A stretch of DNA of 64,000 nucleotides from Cohnella pontilimi (GTDB lineage Bacteria > Bacillota > Bacilli > Paenibacillales > Paenibacillaceae): NCBI RefSeq assembly GCF_005049045.1, contig NZ_SUPK01000004.1, forward strand, positions 62,001 to 126,000, written 5' to 3'. Shown here piece by piece: positions 1-9,232 of the stretch. The notes beneath the pieces are model-generated. The model was not told the origin of the DNA, did not search any database, and saw nothing but the letters and a program-made list of their open reading frames with translations. The first letter of the stretch is position 1, and the number at the start of each line of letters is the position of its first letter. A program made the position numbers and the translations under genes.

Positions 1-18
1 CTTGTTCGTAGCCCTTTT

Positions 19-152
19 TGATAACGTTTACAATTTGGGAGATTCATAGAAGCTGCAATTATAGATCGAAAGATTGTAAAAACGTTTTTGCAAATTTCTC
101 ATAAAAAAGGCGTTTCCGCCGTTTACTGTTATATGGAATAAAAACGCTTACA
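19..152. promoter_or_regulatory. Cluster of three LacI/CcpA-type operator-like palindromes
   Basis: Three sites with a central CG and flanking A/T symmetry are visible. TGATAACGTTTACA at 19-32 differs from the cre consensus TGWAANCGNTNWCA at one position. TTGTAAAAACGTTTTTGCAA at 74-93 is a 20-bp palindrome with one mismatch. TAAAAACGCTTACA at 139-152 also has one mismatch to cre. They lie beyond the 3' end of the ABC operon, so they probably serve a gene to the left of the window. Function is inferred from sequence alone. Confidence 0.45.
103..125 (-). terminator. Rho-independent terminator of the ABC export operon
   Basis: Read leftward, the hairpin GGCG-GAAA-CGCC is followed by a run of six T. 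It lies about 80 bp beyond the stop of the last operon gene. Confidence 0.65.
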
Positions 153-205
153 TAAACAAATATATCACGTTCCCATTGAATTGAGAAGTTAGCGTTGGAA
201 AAATT

Positions 206-1087
206 TTATTCCGGAGAGGTCAGAACGATTTTACCGTCTGCGAGCTCCACCTTTACCTTGTTCGTATCCTTAATCCCGATGGACTCGAGATAAGCGGCCG
301 GTACCTGCAGGCGGCCCGCTTTATCCAGTATCGCATACTCGACGTGGGTATCCTCTTCCTCCGAAACGGCAATGCCCTGCTCTAGCTCAGCCAGTTCCTC
401 GGCGTACGATTTTCTGCGCAGCATCTCAGAAGAGATTTTGCCGTCGCGGATGGCGACGACGCGGTCCACTTTCCGCGCGAGGTGCGGGTCATGCGTCACA
501 ATGACGATCGTGATGCCGATCGTGCGGTTCAGCTCGCGGAACAGGTCGAGAATTTGATCGGCCATCTTCGAATCGACCGAGCCGGTCGGCTCGTCGGCCA
601 GCAGCAGCTTCGGATGGTTGGCCAGCGCAATCGCGATCGCGACACGCTGCTGCTCGCCGCCCGACAGCATGTGCAGCTTGCTGTTTTTGCGGTGCGTCAG
701 ACCGACCGCTTCAAGCAGCTCCAGCGCGCGGAGCCTCTTGCGCCGGCCCTGCAGCAAAATCGGCAGCTCCACATTTTCGAGCGCGGTTAAATACGGAATA
801 AGATTGCGCGCGTTATTTTGCCACACGAATCCGACGCTTTCCCGCTTGTACCGGACAAGGTCGGTCTCCGACATCTTCAGCATGTTTTTGCCGTCTACCG
901 TCAGGGAGCCGGCGGTAGGGCGGTCGAGGCCGCCCAGCATGTTGAGCAAAGTCGATTTACCGCTGCCGCTGTTGCCGATGATGGCCATTAATTCTCCAGC
1001 CTCCACGCGGAGATCCAGTCCTTGAAGAGCGAACACTTCCAAATCCGCAGCTTTGTAAATTTTGACCAATCCTTCGCAGTGGATCAC
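206..1087 (-). CDS. ABC transporter ATP-binding protein with C-terminal AbrB-like domain
   Basis: Cytoplasmic ATPase of about 293 aa, of the LolD/MacB type that works with FtsX-like permeases. Walker A GNSGSGKST is near residues 38-46, followed by the Q-loop (VWQNN), signature LSGGEQQR, Walker B LLLADEPTGSVD and H-loop VTHD. After the usual end of the ATPase an acidic linker leads to about 45 residues (AILDKAGRLQVPAAYLESIG...) that resemble a SpoVT/AbrB swapped-hairpin domain. That is an unusual addition which may dimerise or regulate the ATPase. It is the last gene of a four-gene operon, 3 bp after the permease gene, and the operon's second ATPase. Confidence 0.9.
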   Translation of the reverse strand: MIHCEGLVKIYKAADLEVFALQGLDLRVEAGELMAIIGNSGSGKSTLLNMLGGLDRPTAGSLTVDGKNMLKMSETDLVRYKRESVGFVWQNNARNLIPYLTALENVELPILLQGRRKRLRALELLEAVGLTHRKNSKLHMLSGGEQQRVAIAIALANHPKLLLADEPTGSVDSKMADQILDLFRELNRTIGITIVIVTHDPHLARKVDRVVAIRDGKISSEMLRRKSYAEELAELEQGIAVSEEEDTHVEYAILDKAGRLQVPAAYLESIGIKDTNKVKVELADGKIVLTSPE

Positions 1088-1090
1088 AGC

Positions 1091-3979
1091 TTAGTCCTCC
1101 CCTAGCTTCAGTGCTTGATGGACGCGAATGCGCGACAGCATGTATGACAAAATCCCGATGCCGATCAGCAGCATGATGCCGACCGTTGAGTACAGACGCA
1201 AGAAATCGATCGCTTTGAACACGACTTGGAATGGCGGCACCAGGCTGCTCGGGTTGAAGGCAATTTGAAAATTCGGCACATAAAGCCGGCTCGCCAAATT
1301 CCCCACGAATACTCCGATGAGAATCGCCACACCCGAAGTCAACAGCTGTTCGAGAGCCAACATGGACACGAGCTGACGCAGCGAGAGTCCGACCGCGCGC
1401 AGGATGCCGTTTTGCAGCGTTCTGCCTTTTAACGACAACACCCAATACAGCAGGAAGCCGACAAAGCTGATGAGAATGGAAATGATGAAGCCCAACGTCA
1501 GCACGCCGTTCAACGCCATAAGGAACGGATCGTTTTTCGCCTTCACCAAATCGGCCCGCGTGTTGACGATCCGGGTTACGTTCAAGTCGGACTTCGCAAT
1601 TCCTTGATAAAGCTCTTCGGTCGTCGTGCCAGGTTTGAGCTTCAGCCAGACTTGATACGGTTCCAACCCGAGTTGCAGTTGCATCCGCGACAAGTGGCCG
1701 ACAATCAGCATCGGCGCATTATCCTTCGATTGCTCATCGGCGGCATCGATGGAACCGAGCGGCGGATTGGGGTTGAAGGTTGGAAAATAATCGATCACGC
1801 CGTACACGAGAAACGGCTGCTTGTCGGTTTCTCCCCACCCCGCATAAATCGTGTCTCCGGGTTTGACTTTGCGCTGTTCCGCCAGCGTGCGCGAGATCAA
1901 AACAGCCCGCGAATCGGACGCGATCAAATTCAAATAGTCGTACAAAGGATAAGGAAGCAGCCGCTCCGGAAACCATGCGGTACGCCCAAAATCGTCAGAG
2001 TCGATACCGATCAGCGTGGCGGAGCCGTTCGCCTCCCCGACGTAAAAAGAGGCTTCCGGCTTAACAAACACTTTGGCCGCCGCTTCTACTCCCGGCAATT
2101 TCATATAAGGATCGAACGGCGGTTCCAAATAGTGCACGACGCTCGGAACCGGAGCGGCTGGAGCGGCTATTGCGCCTTGCGGCCCCGCAGGCGCCGGAGG
2201 CGGCTTGTCGTTCGGCCATTCGGATTCCAGCACCACATCGGCTCCATTGGCATACCGGATGCGGTCCTCCGTGTTGTTGTTCAACGTACGGGCCGCGCCC
2301 GCGCTGAAGACACCGATGGCAATCGTGAGAATGAGGAACACCATCAGAAACTGATACTGGCTGTTGGACCGCCCCACCTGGATCAGCGTCGCATATAAGG
2401 AAGGCGGCCACCATTTGCGGCCGATCCAATAAACGAGCCTAAGCGCGTAGGGGTATACCCGCAGCAGCAGCAATCCCGCACCAACCACGAACAAAGCAGG
2501 GACGACGAACTGCAGAGGATCGATCCGCAAATCGTCCACGTTCAAGCCGAGTTTTTGAATATCTTTCAATTTGGTACGGAACGTATACAGCCCGTAGATT
2601 GCTATACCTAACGTAAGGACGTCCAGAAAAGCCTTATGCCACAGCGGCGTCTTGTTAAATCTCGCAAGCTGCTGCTTATGCCCGACGATCGTGACCCGCG
2701 TGGCGAGCAGCGCCGGGATCAAGGTCATGAGGAACGAAGCGGCCGCCGCCAGTGCCCCGTACAAATAGGCGTCCGAATTCAGATGAACGGGCATCCGCGC
2801 CCGCTGCACGAATTCGAGGAATCCGTTCGAAGCGCCGAGCACTTCGGTGAGCTTGAGGCCGATGGGCGGGCCGAGCGCGAGTGCCGCCGCGCTGAGAAGG
2901 AGGCCTTCCACGGCGAAAGAGGCGACGATCTGCCAACGGGCGGCTCCGCGGCTCCGGAGCACGGCGATCTCGTTGCGCTGCCGATCGACGATCAGGTTGG
3001 AGACCATGAACATATAAAAGCCGAGCATGATGAGCACAGGAACATTTAGCGACCACATCAGCGTGCGAAGCTTTGTGGCCCGGGCGAAGTACGACTCGAT
3101 CGTATGCAGTGCGGGCACTTTGAAATCGGCCTGATAGCGGCCGACTGAAGCGGTCAGCGTATTTTTAATCAGCTTGTTCGTGTCCAGAAAGCTCTGCACG
3201 TTGCGCAATTCCATTTTGGTATAATCCAGCACGAAAAACCAGCCGGAGGACGAAACCGGAATTTTGCCCTGCGCCGTAAATTCCGATTGGAACAACGCGT
3301 CCGTAACGATAAACGAATTGCCGAGATCGCTGAGCAGCGGATCCCGGAAATACGGATCGTCATCTTCCTTTTTCACGAAAACGCCGACCGGCTTGATTTT
3401 CACCGTGCCTTTGATTTTGGGATCTTCCAATACGAGCACGGTATCCAGGACGATTTTGAAATTGGTGAGCGCTCTCTCCGTGACCAGCGTTTCGTACACG
3501 CCGTTCACCGGCTTGTCCGACGGCATGCGGCCGTCTGTCAGCTTGATATGCTTCGCAAAATCAGTGAAGGAACGCAGTGACGTGCTGGGCTTGGAGCGCT
3601 TCGGATCATTGCGGGCGGACTCCTCGAAGGAGAACGTGACCGACTTCGTCCGCCGTTCCGTCACCAGCTCTTCCACCGGAATGCCGAATCCCGGTGCGGC
3701 CTGCGTTTGCATGAAGCCGTCCAGCCGGGCGAGCAGCGCCCTGCGCTTCTGTTCGGACTGGTCGAAAAAGTTGATGACCGACCAATGCGAGCCGGGATAC
3801 ACGGCGCTCTCCGTCTGAGACGTTTCGAGATCTTTGACGAGCATGCGGGACAAAATGGCCTCCGAATAAATCGGCATCGTGCCCACCAGCGCCACCGTCA
3901 TCAGCATCCCGAAGAACAGACTGGAGACGAGCCATTTGTTTTGCACCATTTTGCGGATGATCATGACGAATAAGGCCAA
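1091..3979 (-). CDS. ABC transporter permease, FtsX/MacB type (962 aa)
   Basis: Large membrane permease. An N-terminal helix (about residues 15-37) is followed by a long extracytoplasmic domain, a group of helices around 300-430, further helices around 485-570, a second extracytoplasmic domain and a final FtsX-like bundle (about 835-955). This is two FtsX units in one chain, as in permeases that export lipids, peptides or antibiotics. The start is TTG, placed 7 nt after GAGGAGG. It lies between the adaptor gene and the second ATPase gene. Substrate unknown. Confidence 0.85.
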   Translation of the reverse strand: MALFVMIIRKMVQNKWLVSSLFFGMLMTVALVGTMPIYSEAILSRMLVKDLETSQTESAVYPGSHWSVINFFDQSEQKRRALLARLDGFMQTQAAPGFGIPVEELVTERRTKSVTFSFEESARNDPKRSKPSTSLRSFTDFAKHIKLTDGRMPSDKPVNGVYETLVTERALTNFKIVLDTVLVLEDPKIKGTVKIKPVGVFVKKEDDDPYFRDPLLSDLGNSFIVTDALFQSEFTAQGKIPVSSSGWFFVLDYTKMELRNVQSFLDTNKLIKNTLTASVGRYQADFKVPALHTIESYFARATKLRTLMWSLNVPVLIMLGFYMFMVSNLIVDRQRNEIAVLRSRGAARWQIVASFAVEGLLLSAAALALGPPIGLKLTEVLGASNGFLEFVQRARMPVHLNSDAYLYGALAAAASFLMTLIPALLATRVTIVGHKQQLARFNKTPLWHKAFLDVLTLGIAIYGLYTFRTKLKDIQKLGLNVDDLRIDPLQFVVPALFVVGAGLLLLRVYPYALRLVYWIGRKWWPPSLYATLIQVGRSNSQYQFLMVFLILTIAIGVFSAGAARTLNNNTEDRIRYANGADVVLESEWPNDKPPPAPAGPQGAIAAPAAPVPSVVHYLEPPFDPYMKLPGVEAAAKVFVKPEASFYVGEANGSATLIGIDSDDFGRTAWFPERLLPYPLYDYLNLIASDSRAVLISRTLAEQRKVKPGDTIYAGWGETDKQPFLVYGVIDYFPTFNPNPPLGSIDAADEQSKDNAPMLIVGHLSRMQLQLGLEPYQVWLKLKPGTTTEELYQGIAKSDLNVTRIVNTRADLVKAKNDPFLMALNGVLTLGFIISILISFVGFLLYWVLSLKGRTLQNGILRAVGLSLRQLVSMLALEQLLTSGVAILIGVFVGNLASRLYVPNFQIAFNPSSLVPPFQVVFKAIDFLRLYSTVGIMLLIGIGILSYMLSRIRVHQALKLGED

Positions 3980-4013
3980 AGGAAAGCCTCCTCACGCTCC
4001 AGTTACTTAGCGG

Positions 4014-5045
4014 TTATTGCAGAATAACGTCCTGGCCCTCTTGCAAGCCTCTTACAATCTCCACTTCGGTCGGCGTGACGACACCCTGCTCCACATCTAC
4101 TTCGCGGATGCGTTTGCCGTCTTCCAAAACCCGCACGAAATTGCGCCCCAAATAGGACCGCAGCCCGCTTCTCGGAATTTTGAGCACGTTGTCCTTTTTT
4201 TGCGTAACGATTTTGACGTCTACTGAGGAACCGATTTCGGCCGCTTTCGGGAGCTGGGGAACTTCGATATACAGCGTCCTCGAGTACTTATCCGCCAAAT
4301 CTTTGTTCAGCGTCATCGGCGAGGAGCTCGGCGTCTGGACAACTTTTCCCTGCACAGTCTCGTTTTTCAAGGTAATCTCCGCCGTCATGCCGACGTCGAC
4401 GTCCTTAATATCGTTCGAATTCTCCACGCGAAGCGCGACCCGCAGTTTGGTCGGATCGGCCACCGTCACCAACGTTTGATAAGCCTCGACCAAATCGCCT
4501 TCCTTCAGGTCTTCCGCGAAAATGACCTGCCCGTCGATGCGGGCCCGAAGCTGCTTGCTGTTGAATTGTTTGCTGAGACGATCGTACTTGATTTGTTCGA
4601 TATCCGTCTGAAGGCTCGCGATGCGAAGCGCATCGGCGTCCGATCCGTTTTTCTTAGCTTGGCTGTACGCGTATTTGGCCCGCTCAAGCGCCAGCTGCTG
4701 CTCCTTCAGCTGCAAATCGAGCCCGTCCATAATGAGCTGCACGAGCAGGTCACCTTTCTTCACCTGATCTCCCGGGTGTACGGCAACAGACGCGATCCGC
4801 CCTCCCTGTCCGGTGAATTGGGCGACGTCCGTGGCGACCGATTCAAGCGAACCGGAGCCGGTTACTTGCTTAACAATGTTACCCTGCGTCACTTTCACGG
4901 TTCGGTAATTTTCGGACGCGGGCTTCACCAGCGGCGCCTTCAGCGGCTGCTCCTCGCGGGGCAGCAAGGAACAACCGGCCAGCACGGCCGCTGCGGTCAC
5001 GACGGCGGTGACGGCTTTGACGGCTTGTTTAAGATGGCGTGACAA
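4014..5045 (-). CDS. Lipoprotein membrane-fusion (HlyD/MacA-like) adaptor
   Basis: Extracytoplasmic adaptor of about 343 aa for the neighbouring ABC permease. The N-terminus has a lipoprotein signal ending in the lipobox VLAGC, so it is predicted to be anchored in the outer leaflet of the membrane. A biotinyl/lipoyl-like half (GGRIASVAVHPGDQVKKGD) is followed by a coiled-coil hairpin (about 105-150), the second half (GQVIFAEDLKEGD) and beta-barrel and membrane-proximal domains. I chose the TTG at 5045 because a TGGAGG site sits 9 nt before it. The ATG at 5054 directly abuts that site, leaving no spacer. The gene overlaps the upstream ATPase gene by about 17 bp. Confidence 0.85.
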   Translation of the reverse strand: MSRHLKQAVKAVTAVVTAAAVLAGCSLLPREEQPLKAPLVKPASENYRTVKVTQGNIVKQVTGSGSLESVATDVAQFTGQGGRIASVAVHPGDQVKKGDLLVQLIMDGLDLQLKEQQLALERAKYAYSQAKKNGSDADALRIASLQTDIEQIKYDRLSKQFNSKQLRARIDGQVIFAEDLKEGDLVEAYQTLVTVADPTKLRVALRVENSNDIKDVDVGMTAEITLKNETVQGKVVQTPSSSPMTLNKDLADKYSRTLYIEVPQLPKAAEIGSSVDVKIVTQKKDNVLKIPRSGLRSYLGRNFVRVLEDGKRIREVDVEQGVVTPTEVEIVRGLQEGQDVILQ

Positions 5046-5718
5046 ATTGTCCATCCTCCAGTTCGTAGACGTGATCGACGATTTCCATGATCGCCGGGTC
5101 ATGTGTGGTGATGATGACGGTCATGCCCTGCTGAACGAGATCCCGGAATACTTTGATGATGTGAAGGCCGGTCCGGGAGTCCAGCTCCGCGGTAGGTTCG
5201 TCGGCCAGCACCAATTTGGGCCGGTGGGCAATCGCCCGAGCAATCGCGGTCCGCTGCTGCTCTCCCCCCGACATTTCGAAGGGGCGGTGATTCATGCGGG
5301 GCTTAAGGCCGACCTGATCGAGCGCCTGTATGGCCGCTTCTTTGCGCTGAGACGCCGGAATACCCGCAATGCGAAGCACGAATTCCACATTCTCGTAGGC
5401 GGACATGAGCGGCATGAGGGCGAACGATTGGAAAATAAGCCCCATCTGCGACCGGCGGATTTCATCCCGCTCGCGGTCGGACAGCTCCGTGATGTCCCGG
5501 CCGTCGAACGCGATCGTGCCTTCTGTGGGCCTGTCCAGCGCTCCCAACAAATTGATCAGTGTCGTTTTGCCTGATCCGGATCTGCCTTTGAACGCAATCA
5601 GGCGGCCTGGAGGGATGGCGATATCCACCCCTTTGAGTACCGTGACCGCGCCTTCGCCCCGTCCGAACGTCCGCTTCACACCGGATGATTGAATGATGTA
5701 AGGTGACGCAACGCTCAT
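5029..5718 (-). CDS. ABC transporter ATP-binding protein (MacB/LolD type)
   Basis: First gene of the four-gene export operon, about 229 aa. It has Walker [11 protein letters not shown]-loop IFQSFALMP, signature [14 protein letters not shown], Walker [13 protein letters not shown] and H-loop TTHD, all matching the LolD/MacB ATPase family. The ATG at 5718 has GGAGG five bases upstream. A longer reading frame extends to 5898, but that extension has no family similarity and crosses the promoter region. The presence of two different ATPases with one permease in one operon is notable. Confidence 0.9.
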   Translation of the reverse strand: MSVASPYIIQSSGVKRTFGRGEGAVTVLKGVDIAIPPGRLIAFKGRSGSGKTTLINLLGALDRPTEGTIAFDGRDITELSDRERDEIRRSQMGLIFQSFALMPLMSAYENVEFVLRIAGIPASQRKEAAIQALDQVGLKPRMNHRPFEMSGGEQQRTAIARAIAHRPKLVLADEPTAELDSRTGLHIIKVFRDLVQQGMTVIITTHDPAIMEIVDHVYELEDGQFVTPS

Positions 5719-5784
5719 GGTAACCTCCGTCGATAGAGGATTAGTTCCGAATGCCCATTTTCCTCTACAATGTTCGACTCTTTT

Positions 5785-5798
5785 TGCAAGCGCTTGCA
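5785..5798. promoter_or_regulatory. Perfect LacI-type palindrome upstream of the export operon
   Basis: TGCAAGCGCTTGCA is a perfect 14-bp palindrome with a central CG, 67 bp before the start of the first operon gene. It differs from the CcpA cre consensus at two symmetrical positions, so a LacI/GalR-family regulator other than CcpA is the more natural reader. This is inference from symmetry. Confidence 0.5.
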
Positions 5799-5946
5799 CA
5801 AAAGGATGTCCTTCCAATATAAGGAGCGTCCGAAGAACTGTCAACCCGAAAACATTTCCGAAAAATGAAGCGAGCCGGCCCGTACGGGAACTACGCAAAT
5901 TTAAGTTGCGGAAATGAACTCCATATCGTATGTTAGGGTTGAGTGT

Positions 5947-5959
5947 GAAAATAATTTTC
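5947..5959. promoter_or_regulatory. Palindrome GAAAATAATTTTC, probable RpiR-family operator
   Basis: A perfect inverted repeat (GAAAAT-A-ATTTTC) lies 51 bp before the murR/rpiR-like start. RpiR-family regulators of Firmicutes commonly bind GAAA-N-TTTC palindromes, so autoregulation of the amino-sugar operon is likely. Confidence 0.5.
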
Positions 5960-6010
5960 TTGATTGTTTAAATACTTATGTAACTAATTTTCTTAGGAGG
6001 TGCGGGCGGC

Positions 6011-6862
6011 ATGAGCATCTTGAGTGCCATGCAAGACAAACTGGACAGCCTGCATCCCAAGGAGCGGAAGCTCGCCGCCTATTTGCTGGAACAGCCGCTG
6101 GAAGCCGTGCAAATGACAATCACCGAACTGGCCGGACGGACAGGCAGCAGCACCGCCACGATCTCCCGGTTTTGCCGCACGTTTCACAGCCAGAACTTCC
6201 CCGAGTTCAAGCGGAAGCTCGCGGCTGAGCTCGCCGGACAAAGCGGTGCGGCACAGTATCAGGATATTGTCGCCGGCAACCCGCTTCCGGACATCGTGTC
6301 CGCGATCACCGCCAACCATCTGCGCTCTTTGACAGATACGACCCGGCTGCTCGATCTGGCCCAGCTCCGGCAGGCGATCGACGCCCTTCACCGGGCGAAG
6401 CGGATCGACCTGTACGGTTCGGGTACGTCCGGCGTGGTCGCGCAAGATTTTTTCAGCAAGCTGATCCGCATCGGCAAAGCCGCGGCAGTCTTCTCCGATC
6501 CGCACATGCAGATGACGTCCGCCGCTTCTTTGGATTCGCGCGATGCCGCAGTGGGTATTTCGTATTCCGGGGAAACGCCGGAAACGATCCAAGCGCTCAG
6601 GTGTGCGTCCGAACGGGGCGCCCGGACGATCTCGATTACCCGGTTCGGCACGAACCCGCTCGCCGCGGTCGCGGACGTCCGGCTGTTCACCTCTTCCTCG
6701 GAAGCCGGCATGCGCCGGGGCGATATGGCTTCGAGAATGGCACAGCTGCACGTTGTCGACATTTTGTTCACGGGTTTGGTCAGCGAGCATTTTGACGAGT
6801 ATGTCCCCCGGCTGGAGAGTTCGTTCCAAGCCGTCAGGAGATATATCACCAAAGAGGAGTGA
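6011..6862 (+). CDS. MurR/RpiR family transcriptional regulator
   Basis: DNA-binding regulator of 283 aa. The N-terminal HTH_6 domain (about 1-77; LHPKERKLAAYLLEQ, TGSSTATISRFCRTF) is followed by a SIS phosphosugar-binding domain (about 120-250; DLYGSGTSGVVAQDF, GISYSGETPET). AGGAGG lies about 10 nt before the ATG. It is co-transcribed with nagB and nagA, its stop overlapping a possible upstream GTG start of nagB. It probably senses an amino-sugar phosphate and controls this operon through the palindrome at 5947. Confidence 0.92.
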   Translation: MSILSAMQDKLDSLHPKERKLAAYLLEQPLEAVQMTITELAGRTGSSTATISRFCRTFHSQNFPEFKRKLAAELAGQSGAAQYQDIVAGNPLPDIVSAITANHLRSLTDTTRLLDLAQLRQAIDALHRAKRIDLYGSGTSGVVAQDFFSKLIRIGKAAAVFSDPHMQMTSAASLDSRDAAVGISYSGETPETIQALRCASERGARTISITRFGTNPLAAVADVRLFTSSSEAGMRRGDMASRMAQLHVVDILFTGLVSEHFDEYVPRLESSFQAVRRYITKEE

Positions 6863-6870
6863 AGCGGAAA

Positions 6871-7599
6871 ATGAACATCCTGATTTTCGATGGCGACGAG
6901 AAATTGAACGAGGCTGCGGCGAATATTATCGCCGGCCTGATCCAGACGAAACCCCGCGCCGTATTGGGACTGGCGACCGGCGGAACCCCGGTCGGGATTT
7001 ACCGCCATCTGGTGAGCGACTTTAAGCTCGGCATGTTCAGCTTCAAAGAAGTGACCACGTTTAATCTCGACGAATACGCCGGTCTGCCGGCCGATCATCC
7101 CGAAAGCTATTATGCTTATATGCGACGGAATTTGTTCGACCATATCGACATTCAACCTTTTCAGACTCACCTTCCGAATGGCAAGGCTCCGGATGCCGAA
7201 GAGGAATGCCGCCGGTACGACGAGCTGATCGACAAGGCGGGACAGCTGGATTTGCAGCTGCTCGGGCTCGGCCACAACGGGCATATCGGGTTTAATGAAC
7301 CCGGGGACGAGCTGATCGGCGGCACGCACGTGACGGAGCTGGCAGAGGCGACGCGCGAAGCGAACGCCCGGTATTTTCAGTCGCTGGACGAAGTGCCGAC
7401 TCGTGCGCTGACGATGGGGGTCGGCACGATCTTGAAGGCGAAAATGATTTTGTTGGTCGTCAAAGGCGCAGACAAAGCCGACATAGTGAAGCGTGCGCTC
7501 CAAGGGCCGATCACCACGAAGTGTCCGGGCTCCCTGCTGCAGACGCATCCGAATTTGGTGGTGCTGCTCGACCAAGCCGCCGCGGAGAAATTGGCATGA
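6871..7599 (+). CDS. nagB: Glucosamine-6-phosphate deaminase
   Basis: Converts glucosamine-6-phosphate to fructose-6-phosphate and ammonia. Family motifs are all present: GLATGGTPVGIYRHL near the N-terminus, FNLDEYAGL (catalytic Asp), GLGHNGHIGFNEPG (with the active-site His) and GVGTILKAK. The protein is about 242 aa, typical of the short Firmicute NagB. The ATG at 6871 is used here. A GTG at 6859 overlapping the regulator's stop would add four residues. The stop overlaps the nagA start (ATGA), indicating translational coupling. Confidence 0.95.
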   Translation: MNILIFDGDEKLNEAAANIIAGLIQTKPRAVLGLATGGTPVGIYRHLVSDFKLGMFSFKEVTTFNLDEYAGLPADHPESYYAYMRRNLFDHIDIQPFQTHLPNGKAPDAEEECRRYDELIDKAGQLDLQLLGLGHNGHIGFNEPGDELIGGTHVTELAEATREANARYFQSLDEVPTRALTMGVGTILKAKMILLVVKGADKADIVKRALQGPITTKCPGSLLQTHPNLVVLLDQAAAEKLA

Positions 7600-8765
7600 G
7601 CGGACCGGCGGATCGTCTCCTCTTGAACGCCCGGGTCGTAACGACGGAAGGCGTCCTGGACGACGGCTGGGTGTGGATGCGCGGTGGAAGCATCGGTGCG
7701 GTAGGACACGGCGCGGTGCCGGCGGAAGCTGCAGGCGCCGATCGCGTCGACGGCCGGGGCGGTTGGGTGCTTCCCGGCTTCATCGACGTGCACGTGCATG
7801 GCGGAGCTGGGCACGACTTTATGTACGCGGACCAAGAAGAGCTGCGGGCGATTACCCGATTTCACGGCCAACACGGCACGACGGCCATGCTGGCCACCTC
7901 TCTCACAGCGTCCCGGGAAGAGCTGACACGGGTATTGGAACGCGTCAGCCGGTTCATGAGCGATCCTATGCCGTTCGCTCAGTTGCTGGGGGTACATTTC
8001 GAAGGCCCGTTCATCAACGTCAAATGGAAAGGCGCGCAAAACCCCGCGCATATAGTGCCTCCGCAAGCCGAGTGGCTGGAAGATTGGATGCGCAGATTCC
8101 CCGGCGTCATCAAACTGCAGACGCTGGCTCCCGAGTCGGAAGGCGCGGCGGATTATATCGAGCGGCTGGACAGGCACGGCATTGTGCCGTCCTGCGGGCA
8201 TACCGACGCAACGTACGATCAGATTGCGGCGGCTGCCGGACACGGTCTGCGCCATGCGGTTCATACGTTTAATGCCATGAGTCCGTATCATCACCGGGCG
8301 CCGGGAACAGTTGGCGCGGTGCTGACGGATGACCGGATCACGGCGGAAGTGATCGCCGACGGGCACCATGTTCATCCGGCCGGCATTAAGCTGCTCATCT
8401 CCGCAAAAGGCACGGACCGCGTCATTCTCGTGACCGACGCAATGGCTGCCGCAGGCATGCCGGACGGCGAATACGACCTGGGCGGACTGCCGGTCGTCAT
8501 GAAAGGCGGCGTCGCCCGCCTCAAGGAAGGCGACAGCCTCGCCGGCAGCACGCTGACGATGATCGACGCGTTCCGCTTCGTCGTTCGCGAGATCGGCGTG
8601 TCCGTGGCGGAAGCGAGCCGCATGGCCAGCGGCAATCCGGCCCGGCAGCTGCGCATCGACGAGCAGCGCGGCTCCTTGGCCGCCGGCAAGCGCGCGGATG
8701 TGCTGCTGCTGGACGATTTGCTGGCGCTGCAGCGCATCTGGGTCGGCGGCGCGGAAATGGCTTGA
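7596..8765 (+). CDS. nagA: N-acetylglucosamine-6-phosphate deacetylase
   Basis: Amidohydrolase of 389 aa that deacetylates GlcNAc-6-P to give the NagB substrate. Visible motifs are the metal-binding HVHGG, HFEGPFINVKWKGAQNP (metal-ligand Glu), CGHTDATYDQ, HTFNAMSPYHHRAPG, DGHHVHP and the catalytic Asp region VTDAMAAAGMPDG. The start is the ATG of the ATGA overlap with nagB. It is the last gene of the operon and is followed by a strong terminator. Together the three genes recycle or catabolise GlcNAc, for example from peptidoglycan or chitin. Confidence 0.95.
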   Translation: MSGPADRLLLNARVVTTEGVLDDGWVWMRGGSIGAVGHGAVPAEAAGADRVDGRGGWVLPGFIDVHVHGGAGHDFMYADQEELRAITRFHGQHGTTAMLATSLTASREELTRVLERVSRFMSDPMPFAQLLGVHFEGPFINVKWKGAQNPAHIVPPQAEWLEDWMRRFPGVIKLQTLAPESEGAADYIERLDRHGIVPSCGHTDATYDQIAAAAGHGLRHAVHTFNAMSPYHHRAPGTVGAVLTDDRITAEVIADGHHVHPAGIKLLISAKGTDRVILVTDAMAAAGMPDGEYDLGGLPVVMKGGVARLKEGDSLAGSTLTMIDAFRFVVREIGVSVAEASRMASGNPARQLRIDEQRGSLAAGKRADVLLLDDLLALQRIWVGGAEMA

Positions 8766-8785
8766 GTGAGGGTTCATGTTCAGAA

Positions 8786-8850
8786 AGCTCACGAGAGATA
8801 GGCTCACGAGACAGAAAACTCACGGGACTTGTGTCTCGTGAGTTTTTTGT
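8786..8850 (+). terminator. nagBA operon terminator with nested inverted repeats
   Basis: An 11-bp perfect inverted repeat CTCACGAGACA (8803-8813) / TGTCTCGTGAG (8832-8842) is followed by six T. Two further direct copies of CTCACG at 8789 and about 8819 could pair with the same 3' arm, so alternative stems are possible. Confidence 0.8.
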
Positions 8851-8861
8851 TCACATGCCGT

Positions 8862-9051
8862 TCTGTAACTGCATTTCGCCAAATTACAGCGAAGAATTCG
8901 CCTTGAAACGATTTGTAATGCTATTTAGTCAAATTGGAGAGATGGTTTGCGGAGGCGCGTGCTCGAAACGGCTCTGTAATTTCGCAAAATGTAGTTACGG
9001 CATCGTTGCACACCTAAATCGTGTTTTTAGCTTGGCAAAATGAAACTACAG
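8862..9051. repeat. 50-bp-phased FFRR intergenic repeat element, copy A
   Basis: Four related motifs sit at constant spacing: two forward (GCCAAATT at 8878, GTCAAATT at 8928) and two reverse (AATTTCGC at 8978, AGCTTGGC at 9029). Their centres are 50, 50 and 51 bp apart. The longer forward unit reads CTGTAACTGCATTTCGCC followed by AAATTACAG. The second copy of this element is at 37030-37220. No credible gene lies in this stretch. Confidence 0.75.
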
Positions 9052-9232
9052 TCCACCTCCCTCGCTTCTCCTCAGCGTACTTAGATGTTATCGAGCGGTT
9101 TGGCCGGATATCAGACAAAAATAACTGTACTTTGGCGCTTAACGGGTATTCGAAAGTTGACGAACGGGATTCCGGTTGGATGGCGGTTGAAGTATAGGGT
9201 GAAAAGTCGGTTAAAGTGTTGGATGAGTGTGT

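Noticed and set aside
7377-8807. 476-aa leftward frame over nagB-nagA
   Set aside because: This is a long open antisense frame caused by GC-rich codon use. nagB and nagA are unambiguous on the plus strand.
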